Made by a program: the position numbers and the translations under genes | Notes under the pieces: model-generated | What the model saw: only the letters and a program-made list of their open reading frames with translations | Database searches by the model: none | Told to the model about the DNA's origin: nothing | DNA from: a virus | DNA: 22,787 bases | Strand: one strand, 5' to 3' | IMG/VR virus record: IMGVR_UViG_3300035698_025451 | Coordinates: 1 to 22,787 of that record | Shown: piece after piece, positions 8,663-15,606 of the stretch | Position numbering within the stretch: the first letter of the stretch is position 1 | Layout: the number at the start of each line of letters is the position of its first letter

Positions 8663-9605
8663 TATTTATCCTTCTCAAGTTTTTCTTCTTCGGCTATTTG
8701 GTTAAAAACATCATCTGACAATTTTATAGTTTTATGAGTTACTTTGTTTTTTGGTTCTTTCCCACCATTCCGCTCTATTTCTTCATAGGCCTCTTTCTCT
8801 ATTAAATAATCCTCATGGGTAACACAAGAATCTAATGTCAATTGTTCCTCTGTTATTCCGTTTTCTTCGTTTAATTTTCCTGCGTCTCCCCAGATTGCTC
8901 TTCCAAAGGGGTTAAGTCCGTATCGCTTTGCAAATCTGAACCTGCTTCTAACCGAGGAGACGTTGGCAAGTTTTTTAAGTTAGTATCCTTTACTTTAAGA
9001 ATATCCATATACTTACCCAAAATATCATTTATTCTTATTTGATTTAATGTTCCTACCTCGTCAGGAGATTTAAAAACCTTTTTATTATGATTACCCAATT
9101 CCCTTGCTGAAAAATATACTAATATACAAGCTATGGCATTGTTATATAATTCATCATATATTTCCTGATCATAATAATCATAAGCCACAATTACTTTCGA
9201 TATTGGGGGCTTATAAAAAAAAAGCACCCTAAGATCAGAATTGTATGAATACTCATCTGAATTACAAAGAGTGCTTCCTCTAAATACCTTTAAAGTCCCT
9301 TCTACTATAGAATGGGGCTCAATTGAAAACGCCGAATTTTTTCCGTCGACGATGCCTGTTGGGGCCTTGTTCACATGCGATCTGGTTATAACGTCCATAT
9401 CTATCGCTTCTTGTAGTTTCTTCTTAAAATAAGCATGATAGAATACTCTGCTATCAAACCCCGTTCTCACCCAATAAACTTTTTTCATCACATCATCTTC
9501 ACCGATAGGAATTTCCATCTCTCCTTCGGGTCTGATAACTTTTGACAATACTTCATCATCTTTTTTACTAGCCTGTCTTAATGGACTAGACTTTTCCTCT
9601 GCCAT
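8662..9605 (-). CDS. Frameshifted tail assembly chaperone (G-T type fusion, 314 residues)
   Basis: This product uses the 244-residue frame first and then the -1 frame. The -1 frame opens at 8979, right after a TAA at 8980-8982, and stays open to TAA at 8662-8664, which overlaps the tape measure ATG by one base. A slip at A_AAA_AAC (8970-8976) gives residues 1-212 plus 102; a slip at C_CCT_TTG (8904-8910) gives 1-234 plus 80; both total 314. The extension reads as ordinary protein ('FAKRYGLNPFGRAIWGDAG', 'THEDYLIEKEAYEEIE', 'IKLSDDVFNQIAEEEK') and has no ATG of its own. This layout is that of lambda gpG/gpGT, where the fused form recruits tail tube subunits to the tape measure. Alternative: a separate 59-residue ORF from a TTG behind AGAGGA. 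Confidence 0.8.
8871..9605 (-). CDS. Tail assembly chaperone, unshifted form (G-like)
   Basis: 244 residues; ATG with AAGGAGGAGG upstream. It lies between the tail tube and tape measure genes, the conserved place of tail chaperones. Residues ~83-146 look like a beta-sandwich module ('VDGKNSAFSIEPHSIVEGTL', 'VIVAYDYYD'), similar in style to the C-terminal module of the tail tube protein. Residues ~147-205 are helical. The last ~40 residues are an acidic, Ser/Thr/Pro-rich tail that overlaps the -1 frame and is replaced when ribosomes shift. The beta module is unusual for a chaperone, which is normally helical, so the chaperone call depends mainly on position and frameshift signals. It would bind tape measure and tube proteins during tail assembly and be absent from the virion. 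Confidence 0.78.
   Translation of the reverse strand: MAEEKSSPLRQASKKDDEVLSKVIRPEGEMEIPIGEDDVMKKVYWVRTGFDSRVFYHAYFKKKLQEAIDMDVITRSHVNKAPTGIVDGKNSAFSIEPHSIVEGTLKVFRGSTLCNSDEYSYNSDLRVLFFYKPPISKVIVAYDYYDQEIYDELYNNAIACILVYFSARELGNHNKKVFKSPDEVGTLNQIRINDILGKYMDILKVKDTNLKNLPTSPRLEAGSDLQSDTDLTPLEEQSGETQEN
8904..8910 (-). other. Candidate -1 slippery heptamer C_CCT_TTG
   Basis: On the minus strand the zero-frame codons ACC CCT TTG place CCCTTTG exactly in X_XXY_YYZ phase at codons 233-234 of the chaperone. After slipping, the next codon is GGA and 80 codons follow to the stop at the tape measure start. It matches the heptamer rule, though Pro/Leu heptamers are less common than A- or G-rich ones. It is the second candidate after 8970-8976. 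Confidence 0.45.
8970..8976 (-). other. Candidate -1 slippery heptamer A_AAA_AAC
   Basis: Zero-frame codons TTA AAA AAC put AAAAAAC in exact X_XXY_YYZ phase at codons 211-212 of the chaperone. The -1 frame is closed by TAA at 8980-8982 and opens just before this heptamer, so the whole open part of that frame lies downstream of it. A_AAA_AAC is a well-known slippery sequence. I see no strong hairpin right behind it. I prefer this site to the one at 8904. Confidence 0.6.
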
Positions 9606-9659
9606 TAGAGTCCTCCTCCTTTTCTTTTTATTTTACCTTAACTAAAACTTATCTTACTT

Positions 9660-10364
9660 TTACGCTACTTGATAAACTATCCTTATAACAGCTCCGTCTG
9701 TAGGGGCCGTAGTAAATACTATTGATGGATATGTTGGAGATATCCCACCAGAAGCGGAAAATGTATAACCATCTTCAATAACACCTGCTGGGGTTTCAAC
9801 TAACAACACATCTGCAGCATTAACTACATCAGTATCTAAAATCATAAATTCTGTTGTAACTCCGTCTCCCTCCCATTGAATAACCTCAATTTTACCATCA
9901 AAAGCACCAATTAAATCGGCTCCTCCCTCAATAGTAACCGTGGCATTTGCATCTACCGCCATAGGAACAGAAGCTGTTCTTGACTTAAATCCTCCAGCGT
10001 ATTTAGACAGGTTTACTTCCGCCGTATCTGGATCTTTAAACCAGCAAACCGCATTAATAGATTCAAATTCTGTAACAACAAGTCTTTTTGCTGAAGTAGG
10101 ATTTAACCCAGACAACCTTGCTACTTGAACCAAATCTCTAACAAGCAACGTAATACTAACAGAATAACTGGCTGAACCATAAACAATCTTTGTAGCATCA
10201 TAACCTAGCTCTGATACTCTGGTTTCAGATCTTTCCTCTGTAGTATTAAAGTTCTGTGCTCCTCTCAATTTATTTTTTACAGCATATGGTGAACTTCCGT
10301 CCCATACGTATACCTCAATATTTTTCCCCTGATATGCAGCTATGTCATGATCATTAAATGCCAT
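9660..10364 (-). CDS. Major tail (tube) protein with extra C-terminal beta domain
   Basis: 234 residues; ATG with AAAAGGAGG upstream. Residues 1-150 have the length and strand pattern of a tail tube subunit ('KNIEVYVWDG', 'ASYSVSITLLVRDLVQVARL', 'ASVPMAVDANATVTIEGG'). Residues ~163-234 are a separate beta-sandwich module ('DGVTTEFMILDTDVVN', 'VEDGY'-like turn, 'IVFTTAPTDGAVIRIVYQV'), a type often appended to phage structural proteins and probably displayed on the tube surface. The position between the tail terminator and the tail chaperone supports the call. It would polymerise as rings around the tape measure to build a non-contractile tail. Confidence 0.82.
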   Translation of the reverse strand: MAFNDHDIAAYQGKNIEVYVWDGSSPYAVKNKLRGAQNFNTTEERSETRVSELGYDATKIVYGSASYSVSITLLVRDLVQVARLSGLNPTSAKRLVVTEFESINAVCWFKDPDTAEVNLSKYAGGFKSRTASVPMAVDANATVTIEGGADLIGAFDGKIEVIQWEGDGVTTEFMILDTDVVNAADVLLVETPAGVIEDGYTFSASGGISPTYPSIVFTTAPTDGAVIRIVYQVA

Positions 10365-10410
10365 TTTTACTTTCCTCCTTTTATTTTACGCTTTTATTTC
10401 TAATTTCTTA

Positions 10411-10905
10411 TTAGTAATCTTGTAGTAGTGAAACTGAAAAAAACAATCGACCTCTGTTTTCTTCTAATATTCCTGGGCCACTTTTCCTAATTGGAATTGC
10501 GTCGGGTGTCGATACCCTCAAATAACTTAATAGGGGAGTAATCTCTACTACACTATTATAATCCCTGTATGGAATTGAACCTAACTCTAATGCGTCTTTT
10601 ATTATTGACAAAAGAGTTTCTCTTTCTAATTCATTTCTTGCAAATATATCTATCTCAAATTCAACTCTATAATTACATGCTACTCCCATTTCCTCAGATT
10701 TTCGTGCATTATTCCGAGAAAAATCCAAAGCAACTGCTGGCATAGCTATTTCTAAAAAATTCCCTTCATCGTCTATTTTTGGAAAAGCATTCGTAAATTT
10801 CACTTCTCCAGCACCTTCTCCCACTGTATAGTCACTCTCATTTATTTTAGTAGTTAACCAACCATAAACATTCTTTTTTATAAGAGATAGCCTTTTATAA
10901 TCCAT
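10411..10905 (-). CDS. Tail terminator / tail completion protein
   Basis: 164 residues; ATG with AAGGAGT upstream. The N-terminal helix 'YKRLSLIKKNVYGWLTTKINES' followed by strands ('PAVALDFSRNN', 'CNYRVEFEIDIFARNELERETLLSIIKDAL', 'RLFFSVSLL') fits the alpha/beta fold of siphophage tail terminators (gpU-like), which cap the tail end and join it to the neck. It lies directly before the tube gene and after the neck gene, the usual place. No enzymatic motifs. The name is inferred from order and general fold pattern, not from a diagnostic motif. Confidence 0.7.
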   Translation of the reverse strand: MDYKRLSLIKKNVYGWLTTKINESDYTVGEGAGEVKFTNAFPKIDDEGNFLEIAMPAVALDFSRNNARKSEEMGVACNYRVEFEIDIFARNELERETLLSIIKDALELGSIPYRDYNSVVEITPLLSYLRVSTPDAIPIRKSGPGILEENRGRLFFSVSLLQDY

Positions 10906-10929
10906 TTATTACATACTCCTTCTCTTTTA

Positions 10930-11691
10930 TTACAAATGAACTCTGCCCATTAACTTCATTTGAAAACCGTCTTCAAAATCTTTTCTTGCAATTGTTCCTA
11001 AATGCCTTTCTACTTTATCTGCCATATAAGCATGAGTTTTCTTTATAAAATGTATTCCAGATTTATTTGGATGAAATGTCGACTCAAATACACCATAACC
11101 CTCATACCCTGGCCATAATTTCCGATCTGCTGGACTTAAAGGCTTTCCCCAACTTCCTTTACTCGAACCCCAGTATTTTCTAAATTTTGTTATATATGCT
11201 CGCCCACCCCTTGCGGATGAATCTCTCTTGCCAGCCAAAACATGAGCATTTACTGGATACGTCAATTTTTTAAGGCCTGCTATTTGCCAATATCCTTCAT
11301 ATCCACGATCAAGAATATCCCAATACTCAAATAGTCCATCTTCGGTTTTTAGTCTCGACAGGGCCTCTGTTTCTCCAACCCCACGATGAATAGTATAACT
11401 TCCACTAAACCCACCCTGAACTCCACCACCCCTGCCTGATGAAATATTTACAGTTCCTATGCCATGTCCAAGAGCCCGGCTTCGCCGTATAACATCATAC
11501 AGCCCGCCACGGGTTCTTTCTCTAACACCAGCATCATGTAATACTTTCTCACAGTAAACCGCACTATTATGTTGAATTCTGGCAAGCCTTGCATCAATCT
11601 TTTGCATAACTCGTCTTAATGACATATTTGGATTTCTTACATATTTAGAAAACCAATCAGGAACTGTTATGTCAAGCTTCATATTATACAT
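10930..11691 (-). CDS. gp10-like neck / head-tail joining protein
   Basis: 253 residues, longer than most HK97 gp10-like proteins (about 110-160). A helical N-terminus ('RRVMQKIDARLARIQHNSAVYCEKVLHDAGVRERTRGGLYDVI') is followed by a Gly-rich centre (residues ~80-100) and a C-terminal part with 'STFHPNKSGIHFIKKTHAYM', which resembles the end of neck proteins of this kind. The ATG at 11691 starts six bases after the preceding stop and lacks a strong Shine-Dalgarno, so it probably relies on re-initiation; ATG at 11682 is an alternative. The order (connector, this gene, tail terminator) supports a head-tail joining role. The middle ~100 residues are unrecognised. Confidence 0.65.
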   Translation of the reverse strand: MYNMKLDITVPDWFSKYVRNPNMSLRRVMQKIDARLARIQHNSAVYCEKVLHDAGVRERTRGGLYDVIRRSRALGHGIGTVNISSGRGGGVQGGFSGSYTIHRGVGETEALSRLKTEDGLFEYWDILDRGYEGYWQIAGLKKLTYPVNAHVLAGKRDSSARGGRAYITKFRKYWGSSKGSWGKPLSPADRKLWPGYEGYGVFESTFHPNKSGIHFIKKTHAYMADKVERHLGTIARKDFEDGFQMKLMGRVHL

Positions 11692-11697
11692 AATTAG

Positions 11698-12024
11698 TTA
11701 TGTCTCTTTTTTTTCTTCTTCTTCTCTTTTCAGTTCTTCTCTTACCTTGGGACTAAGTTTTATTATAGATTTAATCCCAACAATTTCAACCTCTTTGAAA
11801 AAAAGTTCAAGCATTCCAAGTAAATCGTTACCTCGATCAAGTAATTTTTTCCTAATTTTCTTAAATGCCTCTTCTTTATCTTCAGTTGTAAAGTTAACAA
11901 CTTTACCACTAACAACATCAAGTTCGTCAAGAACATCCTTAAACAAATAGTTCATTCGTCGTCTTAACTGATCATAAATGTTTTTCCCTATTCCATCTGG
12001 AATATCAATTTTTTTATCATCCAT
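11698..12024 (-). CDS. Small helical protein of the head-tail module, unknown
   Basis: 108 residues; ATG with AAAAGGAGG nine bases upstream, a strong site supporting translation. The sequence is almost wholly helical and highly charged ('IYDQLRRRMNYLFKDVLDELD', 'DKEEAFKKIRKKLLDRGNDLLGMLELFFKE') and ends in a Glu/Lys-rich tail. No membrane segment and no motif I recognise. It sits between the zinc-ribbon connector gene and the neck gene, so it is probably a structural or assembly protein of the neck. I do not assign a function. Confidence 0.7.
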   Translation of the reverse strand: MDDKKIDIPDGIGKNIYDQLRRRMNYLFKDVLDELDVVSGKVVNFTTEDKEEAFKKIRKKLLDRGNDLLGMLELFFKEVEIVGIKSIIKLSPKVREELKREEEEKKET

Positions 12025-12041
12025 CCTTGTCCTCCTTTTAT

Positions 12042-12524
12042 TTAATCTTTGTATACCCTGCTACATGAAACTGCTATTTCCGATTTTAATGTGTCTATAA
12101 CAATCTTTTGTGGGATAACCTCTATTGAGTCACTTATTGGGGTAATATCTCCCCCAAGTGGATCTATGTCTATCCGTGTCTCATATTTAATCGTATTTTC
12201 GAAAAAACTTCGAGATTCTATTCGTGCTATCAAAACACAATCTCCCACCTGCAGATTGCCTATTACTATTTCTTCTTCTACTGCTTCAGCTATCCATCTT
12301 ACTTTTACATATTCATTGTGAACTGTTGTGGCATAAATCCAATATTTCCCACCACAATAAGAACAATTTGGATCCCGGGAAACTTTGTATTGAGAATCGT
12401 AAGAACAGTGACTACAACCCGTTGGATTATCCGCCAAGACTGAAATGTTTATCTGCTGTCCAAATTTTATTCTATTTTCAGATTCCTTTCTTTTTATATG
12501 ACTTAATCTTTTTTCAAGTGCCAT
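12042..12524 (-). CDS. Zinc-ribbon head-tail connector (stopper-like) protein
   Basis: 160 residues. The ATG follows directly on the TAG stop of the adaptor gene, without a good Shine-Dalgarno, implying coupled translation. A rubredoxin-like zinc ribbon is formed by C37/C40 and C54/C57 ('CSHCSYDSQYKVSRDPNCSYCGG'-like spacing). The rest is beta-rich ('YVKVRWIAEAVEEEIVIGNLQVGDCVLIAR'). Small proteins with such a four-cysteine ribbon occur just after the adaptor in many siphophages, where the stopper protein closes the head. The role is inferred from position and this pattern. Confidence 0.65.
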   Translation of the reverse strand: MALEKRLSHIKRKESENRIKFGQQINISVLADNPTGCSHCSYDSQYKVSRDPNCSYCGGKYWIYATTVHNEYVKVRWIAEAVEEEIVIGNLQVGDCVLIARIESRSFFENTIKYETRIDIDPLGGDITPISDSIEVIPQKIVIDTLKSEIAVSCSRVYKD

Positions 12525-13163
12525 CTAAAATATCCCAAAATAAACTTTACCCAAACCAATTTTCTGTGTTAATTCTTCTATTTCTTGGTCTAGCCCTTTA
12601 ATTAAACCACTATAAGGCATGCCACCAGCATAACTCACAGAATAATCTTTTTCTTTTTCTGCCGTAGCTCCCTTGGCCTCATATGCCCCCGCCGCCCATA
12701 AAACTTTTTTACAGACCATATAAAATGCCAATGATTGAGCAGCATTATATTCATTAATATCTCCATATGAATATACAATTATTACATTCTGTAAATCATC
12801 TACTGAAAATGTAAGGGCTGCTGTTGCGTCCTCTGTCAAAGCAGAACCCACTAATGATACTTTTCCCGACTCTGCATAAAAAACATAATCAGATTCGTCT
12901 ATAAGAATATCATCAATGGTTACGCTCTCTATGGAAATTATCGGAGTATTGTTTAAAATCATGTCCGCAGTTCCATCTCCGTCCCGTACCTCTGTAATTT
13001 CTGTAGCAACAAACTTCTTTCTTGATAATTGTTCTATTTTACTTTCTGCTAATTCAAAATAAAAATCAATATCAACATCTTCAACAATATCAGAAGAAAC
13101 CCTGGTTAAATTTCTTACTCTAGTTATTAACTCATTGTCGCTAAAAATTGGAGTAATTTCCAT
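12525..13163 (-). CDS. Head-tail adaptor (gp6-like connector)
   Basis: 212 residues; ATG preceded by GGGAGATAGGAA. N-terminal helices ('ELITRVRNLTRVSSDIVEDVDIDFYFELAESKIEQLSRKKF') and C-terminal helices ('AAQSLAFYMVCKKVLWAAG', 'IKGLDQEIEELTQKIG') surround a beta module (residues ~60-135, 'DMILNNTPIISIESVTIDD', 'VIIVYSYGD'). This helix-beta-helix plan and the place right after the capsid gene fit the gp6/gp15-type adaptor ring that binds under the portal. The call is by architecture and order. Confidence 0.75.
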   Translation of the reverse strand: MEITPIFSDNELITRVRNLTRVSSDIVEDVDIDFYFELAESKIEQLSRKKFVATEITEVRDGDGTADMILNNTPIISIESVTIDDILIDESDYVFYAESGKVSLVGSALTEDATAALTFSVDDLQNVIIVYSYGDINEYNAAQSLAFYMVCKKVLWAAGAYEAKGATAEKEKDYSVSYAGGMPYSGLIKGLDQEIEELTQKIGLGKVYFGIF

Positions 13164-13178
13164 TTCCTATCTCCCAAT

Positions 13179-13204
13179 GGGACGATAACAAATGTTACCG
13201 CCCC
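13179..13204 (-). other. Stable intergenic RNA hairpin after the capsid gene
   Basis: On the minus-strand transcript an 11-base-pair stem (GGGGCGGUAAC against GUUAUCGUCCC, two G-U pairs) closes an AUUU loop, 23 bases after the capsid stop and 16 before the next ATG. No U-run follows, so it is not an ordinary intrinsic terminator. It could stabilise or separate capsid mRNA from the downstream message. Confidence 0.55.
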
Positions 13205-13227
13205 AAATTCTATTATAACAAAAAAGA

Positions 13228-14151
13228 CTACGCAATAGGACCAACGTTCTTGATCATTACTTGTCTTTCTTTTGCTTTAACCGCAATTGCTTCATACAGT
13301 TTTACCCTAAATGCCATACCGTCTCCAGTATAAGGCACATCTTCGTAACTCACGTTTTGAACAGTAGGAACCACAATTTGAGATGTGTCAAGAACCATCG
13401 CAAAAGATGTATTTGTCTCAGGAGTTACACCATAAGCCAAATTAGTTGGAATGAACTGGGTTGATAAAACTCTAATTCCTTGATAATATGTTACAACTGT
13501 TCCAAGAGCTTGATCCACTCTTTCCCAGTTGAAAATCATTTTATCCCTCATATAACCATTTAAACTTTGCTTATCCCTTGACGAAACCACAATAAGATCA
13601 ACCTTTCCGCCATTATCCTGGATGGTTCTTATTGATAAATCAAGAGCGTCACATCCATTGTCTGATCCAAGATCAGAACCAGCTAAATCAACGAATTGAT
13701 CTACCTGGGCAGCTATTCCGTCAAAACCATCAGCGTCTGTATAAGCAGCACTATAATTTCCCATAACTAATGCTCTTTCCTCTGCTTGCGATAATGATTC
13801 CGTTGCTCCTTCAATTTCTGCCTGTAATGCATCAATATATCCACCAGTTGTTTTCTGTAACAGGTTAGAAACTTGACCTTCTGCTTTTATCATGCAGATG
13901 GGTGCGGTCCGTCTTGCGTATGTTGAATTCCCAGATGAGAATGTATCAGATTCATTATAGAATCCGGCACTTGTTAGTGCAGTCCTTACATTCCATTGAT
14001 ACGAATTTGTATTCCAAGGAATTCTCTTTAACAGCGTTCTCAGCGGGGTTACTCTATCAGCAAGTTCTATAAGAACAGGATCTAATTTTTCAGGGATTAT
14101 TGTCCCTTCACCCTCGGCAGTTGTTAATGCTTTATAAATATCTAAACTCAT
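13228..14151 (-). CDS. Major capsid protein (HK97 fold)
   Basis: 307 residues; ATG with AAAAAGGAG upstream. It follows the protease/scaffold gene and precedes the adaptor. The sequence has the usual course of an HK97-type capsid protein without its delta domain: an N-terminal arm, 'VTPLRTLLKRIPWNTNSYQWNV', a long spine helix region ('GGYIDALQAEIEGATESLSQAEERALVMG'), an A-domain with 'VDLIVVSSRDKQSLNGYM', and a C-terminal strand 'DGMAFRVKLYEAIAVKAKERQVMIKNV'. The scaffold function appears to sit in the preceding gene. Hundreds of copies would build the icosahedral head. Confidence 0.88.
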   Translation of the reverse strand: MSLDIYKALTTAEGEGTIIPEKLDPVLIELADRVTPLRTLLKRIPWNTNSYQWNVRTALTSAGFYNESDTFSSGNSTYARRTAPICMIKAEGQVSNLLQKTTGGYIDALQAEIEGATESLSQAEERALVMGNYSAAYTDADGFDGIAAQVDQFVDLAGSDLGSDNGCDALDLSIRTIQDNGGKVDLIVVSSRDKQSLNGYMRDKMIFNWERVDQALGTVVTYYQGIRVLSTQFIPTNLAYGVTPETNTSFAMVLDTSQIVVPTVQNVSYEDVPYTGDGMAFRVKLYEAIAVKAKERQVMIKNVGPIA

Positions 14152-14183
14152 TCTTTACTCCTTTTTAATTTTTATTCAACTTT

Positions 14184-15074
14184 TTAGTTGGCTTTCCTAT
14201 CCTTTAATCTTAATTGAAGATTAAGTTTTTTCCCTAGGTCGAGCCCATTATAAGCTTCAAGTGCTTCTTTCTTTAGATCTTCTTTATCTTTTTCTGGGTC
14301 GACTGAAAATCCTTTTCTTTGTGTTTGAGGGATCTCGCTAATAATTTCTTCAATAATCCCCTTTAAGTTATCCTTGCTATTACTGTCTTCCAAACTGGCT
14401 AAACGAGTATTTACACTTTCCATAGTTTCTTTTATCTCATCAAGTGCTTTAACTTGGTCAGATTTTTCTTCTACTTTCTTTTCTTCGATTTTTTCCTCGG
14501 TCTTTTCTTCTTCTTTCTTTTCCTCGGTTTTCTTATCTTCTTTCTCTTCTTCCTTGATTATATTATTGTCAATATAATTTTTAATTTTGCTCATAACTTC
14601 TATTTCTTTTTTATCGCTTGTTGCTTTTATTGAATCATCCAGAACACCAGACATAGATCTTAATTCTGTCTGTTCTTTCTCAATTTCTTCGTCGGATTTC
14701 TTTTCCTCGGTTTTCTCTTCAGTTTTTTCCTCTTTTTCTTCAACTTTCTTTTCTTCCTTCTCTTCCTTTTTCTCTTCTACTTTCTTTTCTTCAGTTTTTT
14801 CCTCGGTCTTTTCTTCGGCCTTTTTATCTTCAACAGATTTTTCTTCTTTTTCTTCTTTTTTATCTTCCGTTTTCTCTTCTGTCTTTTCCTCGGTCTTTTC
14901 CTCTTTCTTCTCTTCTGTCTTTTCCTCGGGTTTTTCCTCTTCTTTCTTCTCTTCGATCTTTTCTTCGGTCTTTTCTTCTTCTTTCTTTTCCTCGGTTTTC
15001 TTATCTTCTTTCTCTTCAACAGATTTTTCAGCTTCAGTCTCTTTTCCTTTATCTTTTTCGGTTACTTCACTCAT
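14184..15074 (-). CDS. Nested scaffolding protein from internal in-frame start
   Basis: An ATG at 15074 (codon 178 of the protease) is in frame and preceded by AAGGAGG at 15085-15091 with a 10-base gap, as good as any gene start in this operon. The product would be 296 residues ('MSEVTEKDKGKETEAEKS...') containing only the Glu/Lys-rich segment and the C-terminal helical part. Lambda C/Nu3 uses the same arrangement: a scaffold nested in frame inside the protease gene. No other scaffold gene is apparent between portal and capsid, which supports the idea. Translation from this start is inferred. Confidence 0.6.
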   Translation of the reverse strand: MSEVTEKDKGKETEAEKSVEEKEDKKTEEKKEEEKTEEKIEEKKEEEKPEEKTEEKKEEKTEEKTEEKTEDKKEEKEEKSVEDKKAEEKTEEKTEEKKVEEKKEEKEEKKVEEKEEKTEEKTEEKKSDEEIEKEQTELRSMSGVLDDSIKATSDKKEIEVMSKIKNYIDNNIIKEEEKEDKKTEEKKEEEKTEEKIEEKKVEEKSDQVKALDEIKETMESVNTRLASLEDSNSKDNLKGIIEEIISEIPQTQRKGFSVDPEKDKEDLKKEALEAYNGLDLGKKLNLQLRLKDRKAN

Positions 15075-15605
15075 CTCTATGTTTCCTCCTTTTTCTGCAA
15101 TTTCTAATGATTTTGTTACATACCATCGTATAGATTTTGCTTCAGGATTCATAGGTACAGTAACCAGGGAAGCCTCGAGCAATACCATTTTTTTGATGAA
15201 CTTTACAACTTTCTTAACAGCAGCCACAAATTCTTTCTTAATTTCAAGAACACGAATTCTAACAGAAAACTTGTTAATAACCTCTTCTGTTATCTTTTGC
15301 CATATTTCCTCAACATCATTTGCTGCGGAAATCAATACTTTTATAAACAGTCCTCTTTTATCAAGTTTTGACTTTACAACTTTACCAATCGGAAAGTCTA
15401 GATTGTGATTATAAAGAACAGTTGAATTTCTTTCAAGATCTTTTTCTGACGCTTTAAATGCTTCATCGGTAATAACATCACCAGCTAAATCAAAGTCACC
15501 TGTGGCACAATATCCTTCAATAAATCTCTCACCACTCTTTTCTTGATATTTTTTAACGATGTCAACGGGAAAGCGAAACGTTACTGCGTTTAACTTATCA
15601 GCCAT
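14184..15605 (-). CDS. Prohead protease fused to Glu/Lys-rich scaffold-like tail
   Basis: 473 residues from ATG at 15605. This start is chosen over the longer reading from 15644 because AAGGAGG lies 9-10 bases upstream and it falls one base after the previous stop. Residues ~1-175 match the caudoviral prohead serine protease family (U35/HK97 gp4): 'GYCATGDFDLAGDVITDEAF', catalytic His67 in 'LYNHNLDFPIGKV', Ser114 in 'NKFSVRIRV', and Glu144 in 'LLEASLVTVPMNPEA'. Residues ~190-410 are an extreme Glu/Lys/Thr low-complexity stretch with an internal duplication, then a helical C-terminus with coiled-coil character. The protease would cleave scaffold and capsid arms during head maturation. An internal start can release the tail as free scaffold. 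Confidence 0.87.
   Translation of the reverse strand: MADKLNAVTFRFPVDIVKKYQEKSGERFIEGYCATGDFDLAGDVITDEAFKASEKDLERNSTVLYNHNLDFPIGKVVKSKLDKRGLFIKVLISAANDVEEIWQKITEEVINKFSVRIRVLEIKKEFVAAVKKVVKFIKKMVLLEASLVTVPMNPEAKSIRWYVTKSLEIAEKGGNIEMSEVTEKDKGKETEAEKSVEEKEDKKTEEKKEEEKTEEKIEEKKEEEKPEEKTEEKKEEKTEEKTEEKTEDKKEEKEEKSVEDKKAEEKTEEKTEEKKVEEKKEEKEEKKVEEKEEKTEEKTEEKKSDEEIEKEQTELRSMSGVLDDSIKATSDKKEIEVMSKIKNYIDNNIIKEEEKEDKKTEEKKEEEKTEEKIEEKKVEEKSDQVKALDEIKETMESVNTRLASLEDSNSKDNLKGIIEEIISEIPQTQRKGFSVDPEKDKEDLKKEALEAYNGLDLGKKLNLQLRLKDRKAN
14498..14549. repeat. 52-bp direct repeat, copy 1 (pairs with 14966-15017)
   Basis: Identical over 52 bases to 14966-15017, offset 468. Both lie in the Glu/Lys-rich part of the protease/scaffold gene and encode the same peptide block (KEDKKTEEKKEEEKTE). 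It probably reflects internal duplication or slippage, and could recombine to change the length of the tail in steps of 156 codons. Confidence 0.85.
14966..15017. repeat. 52-bp direct repeat, copy 2 (pairs with 14498-14549)
   Basis: Second identical copy, in the same reading frame as the first (468 is divisible by three). It lies near the N-terminal end of the Glu/Lys-rich region. Confidence 0.85.
15085..15091 (-). promoter_or_regulatory. Internal Shine-Dalgarno AAGGAGG inside protease gene
   Basis: Seven matched bases to the anti-SD, encoding Lys-Gly-Gly in the protease frame (residues just after the protease domain) and lying 10 bases before the in-frame ATG at 15074. It decides the nested scaffold start. 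Confidence 0.6.
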
Positions 15606-15606
15606 C

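Noticed and set aside
14777-15019. Minus-strand Lys/Arg-rich open frame inside the protease gene
   Set aside because: Frame-shifted reading of the same purine repeat; composition artefact.
14587-15408. Long plus-strand open frame opposite the protease/scaffold gene (Ser/Phe repeat protein)
   Set aside because: It is the complement of the Glu/Lys-rich coding tract, where stop codons are rare by composition. It has no ribosome-binding site and no operon context.
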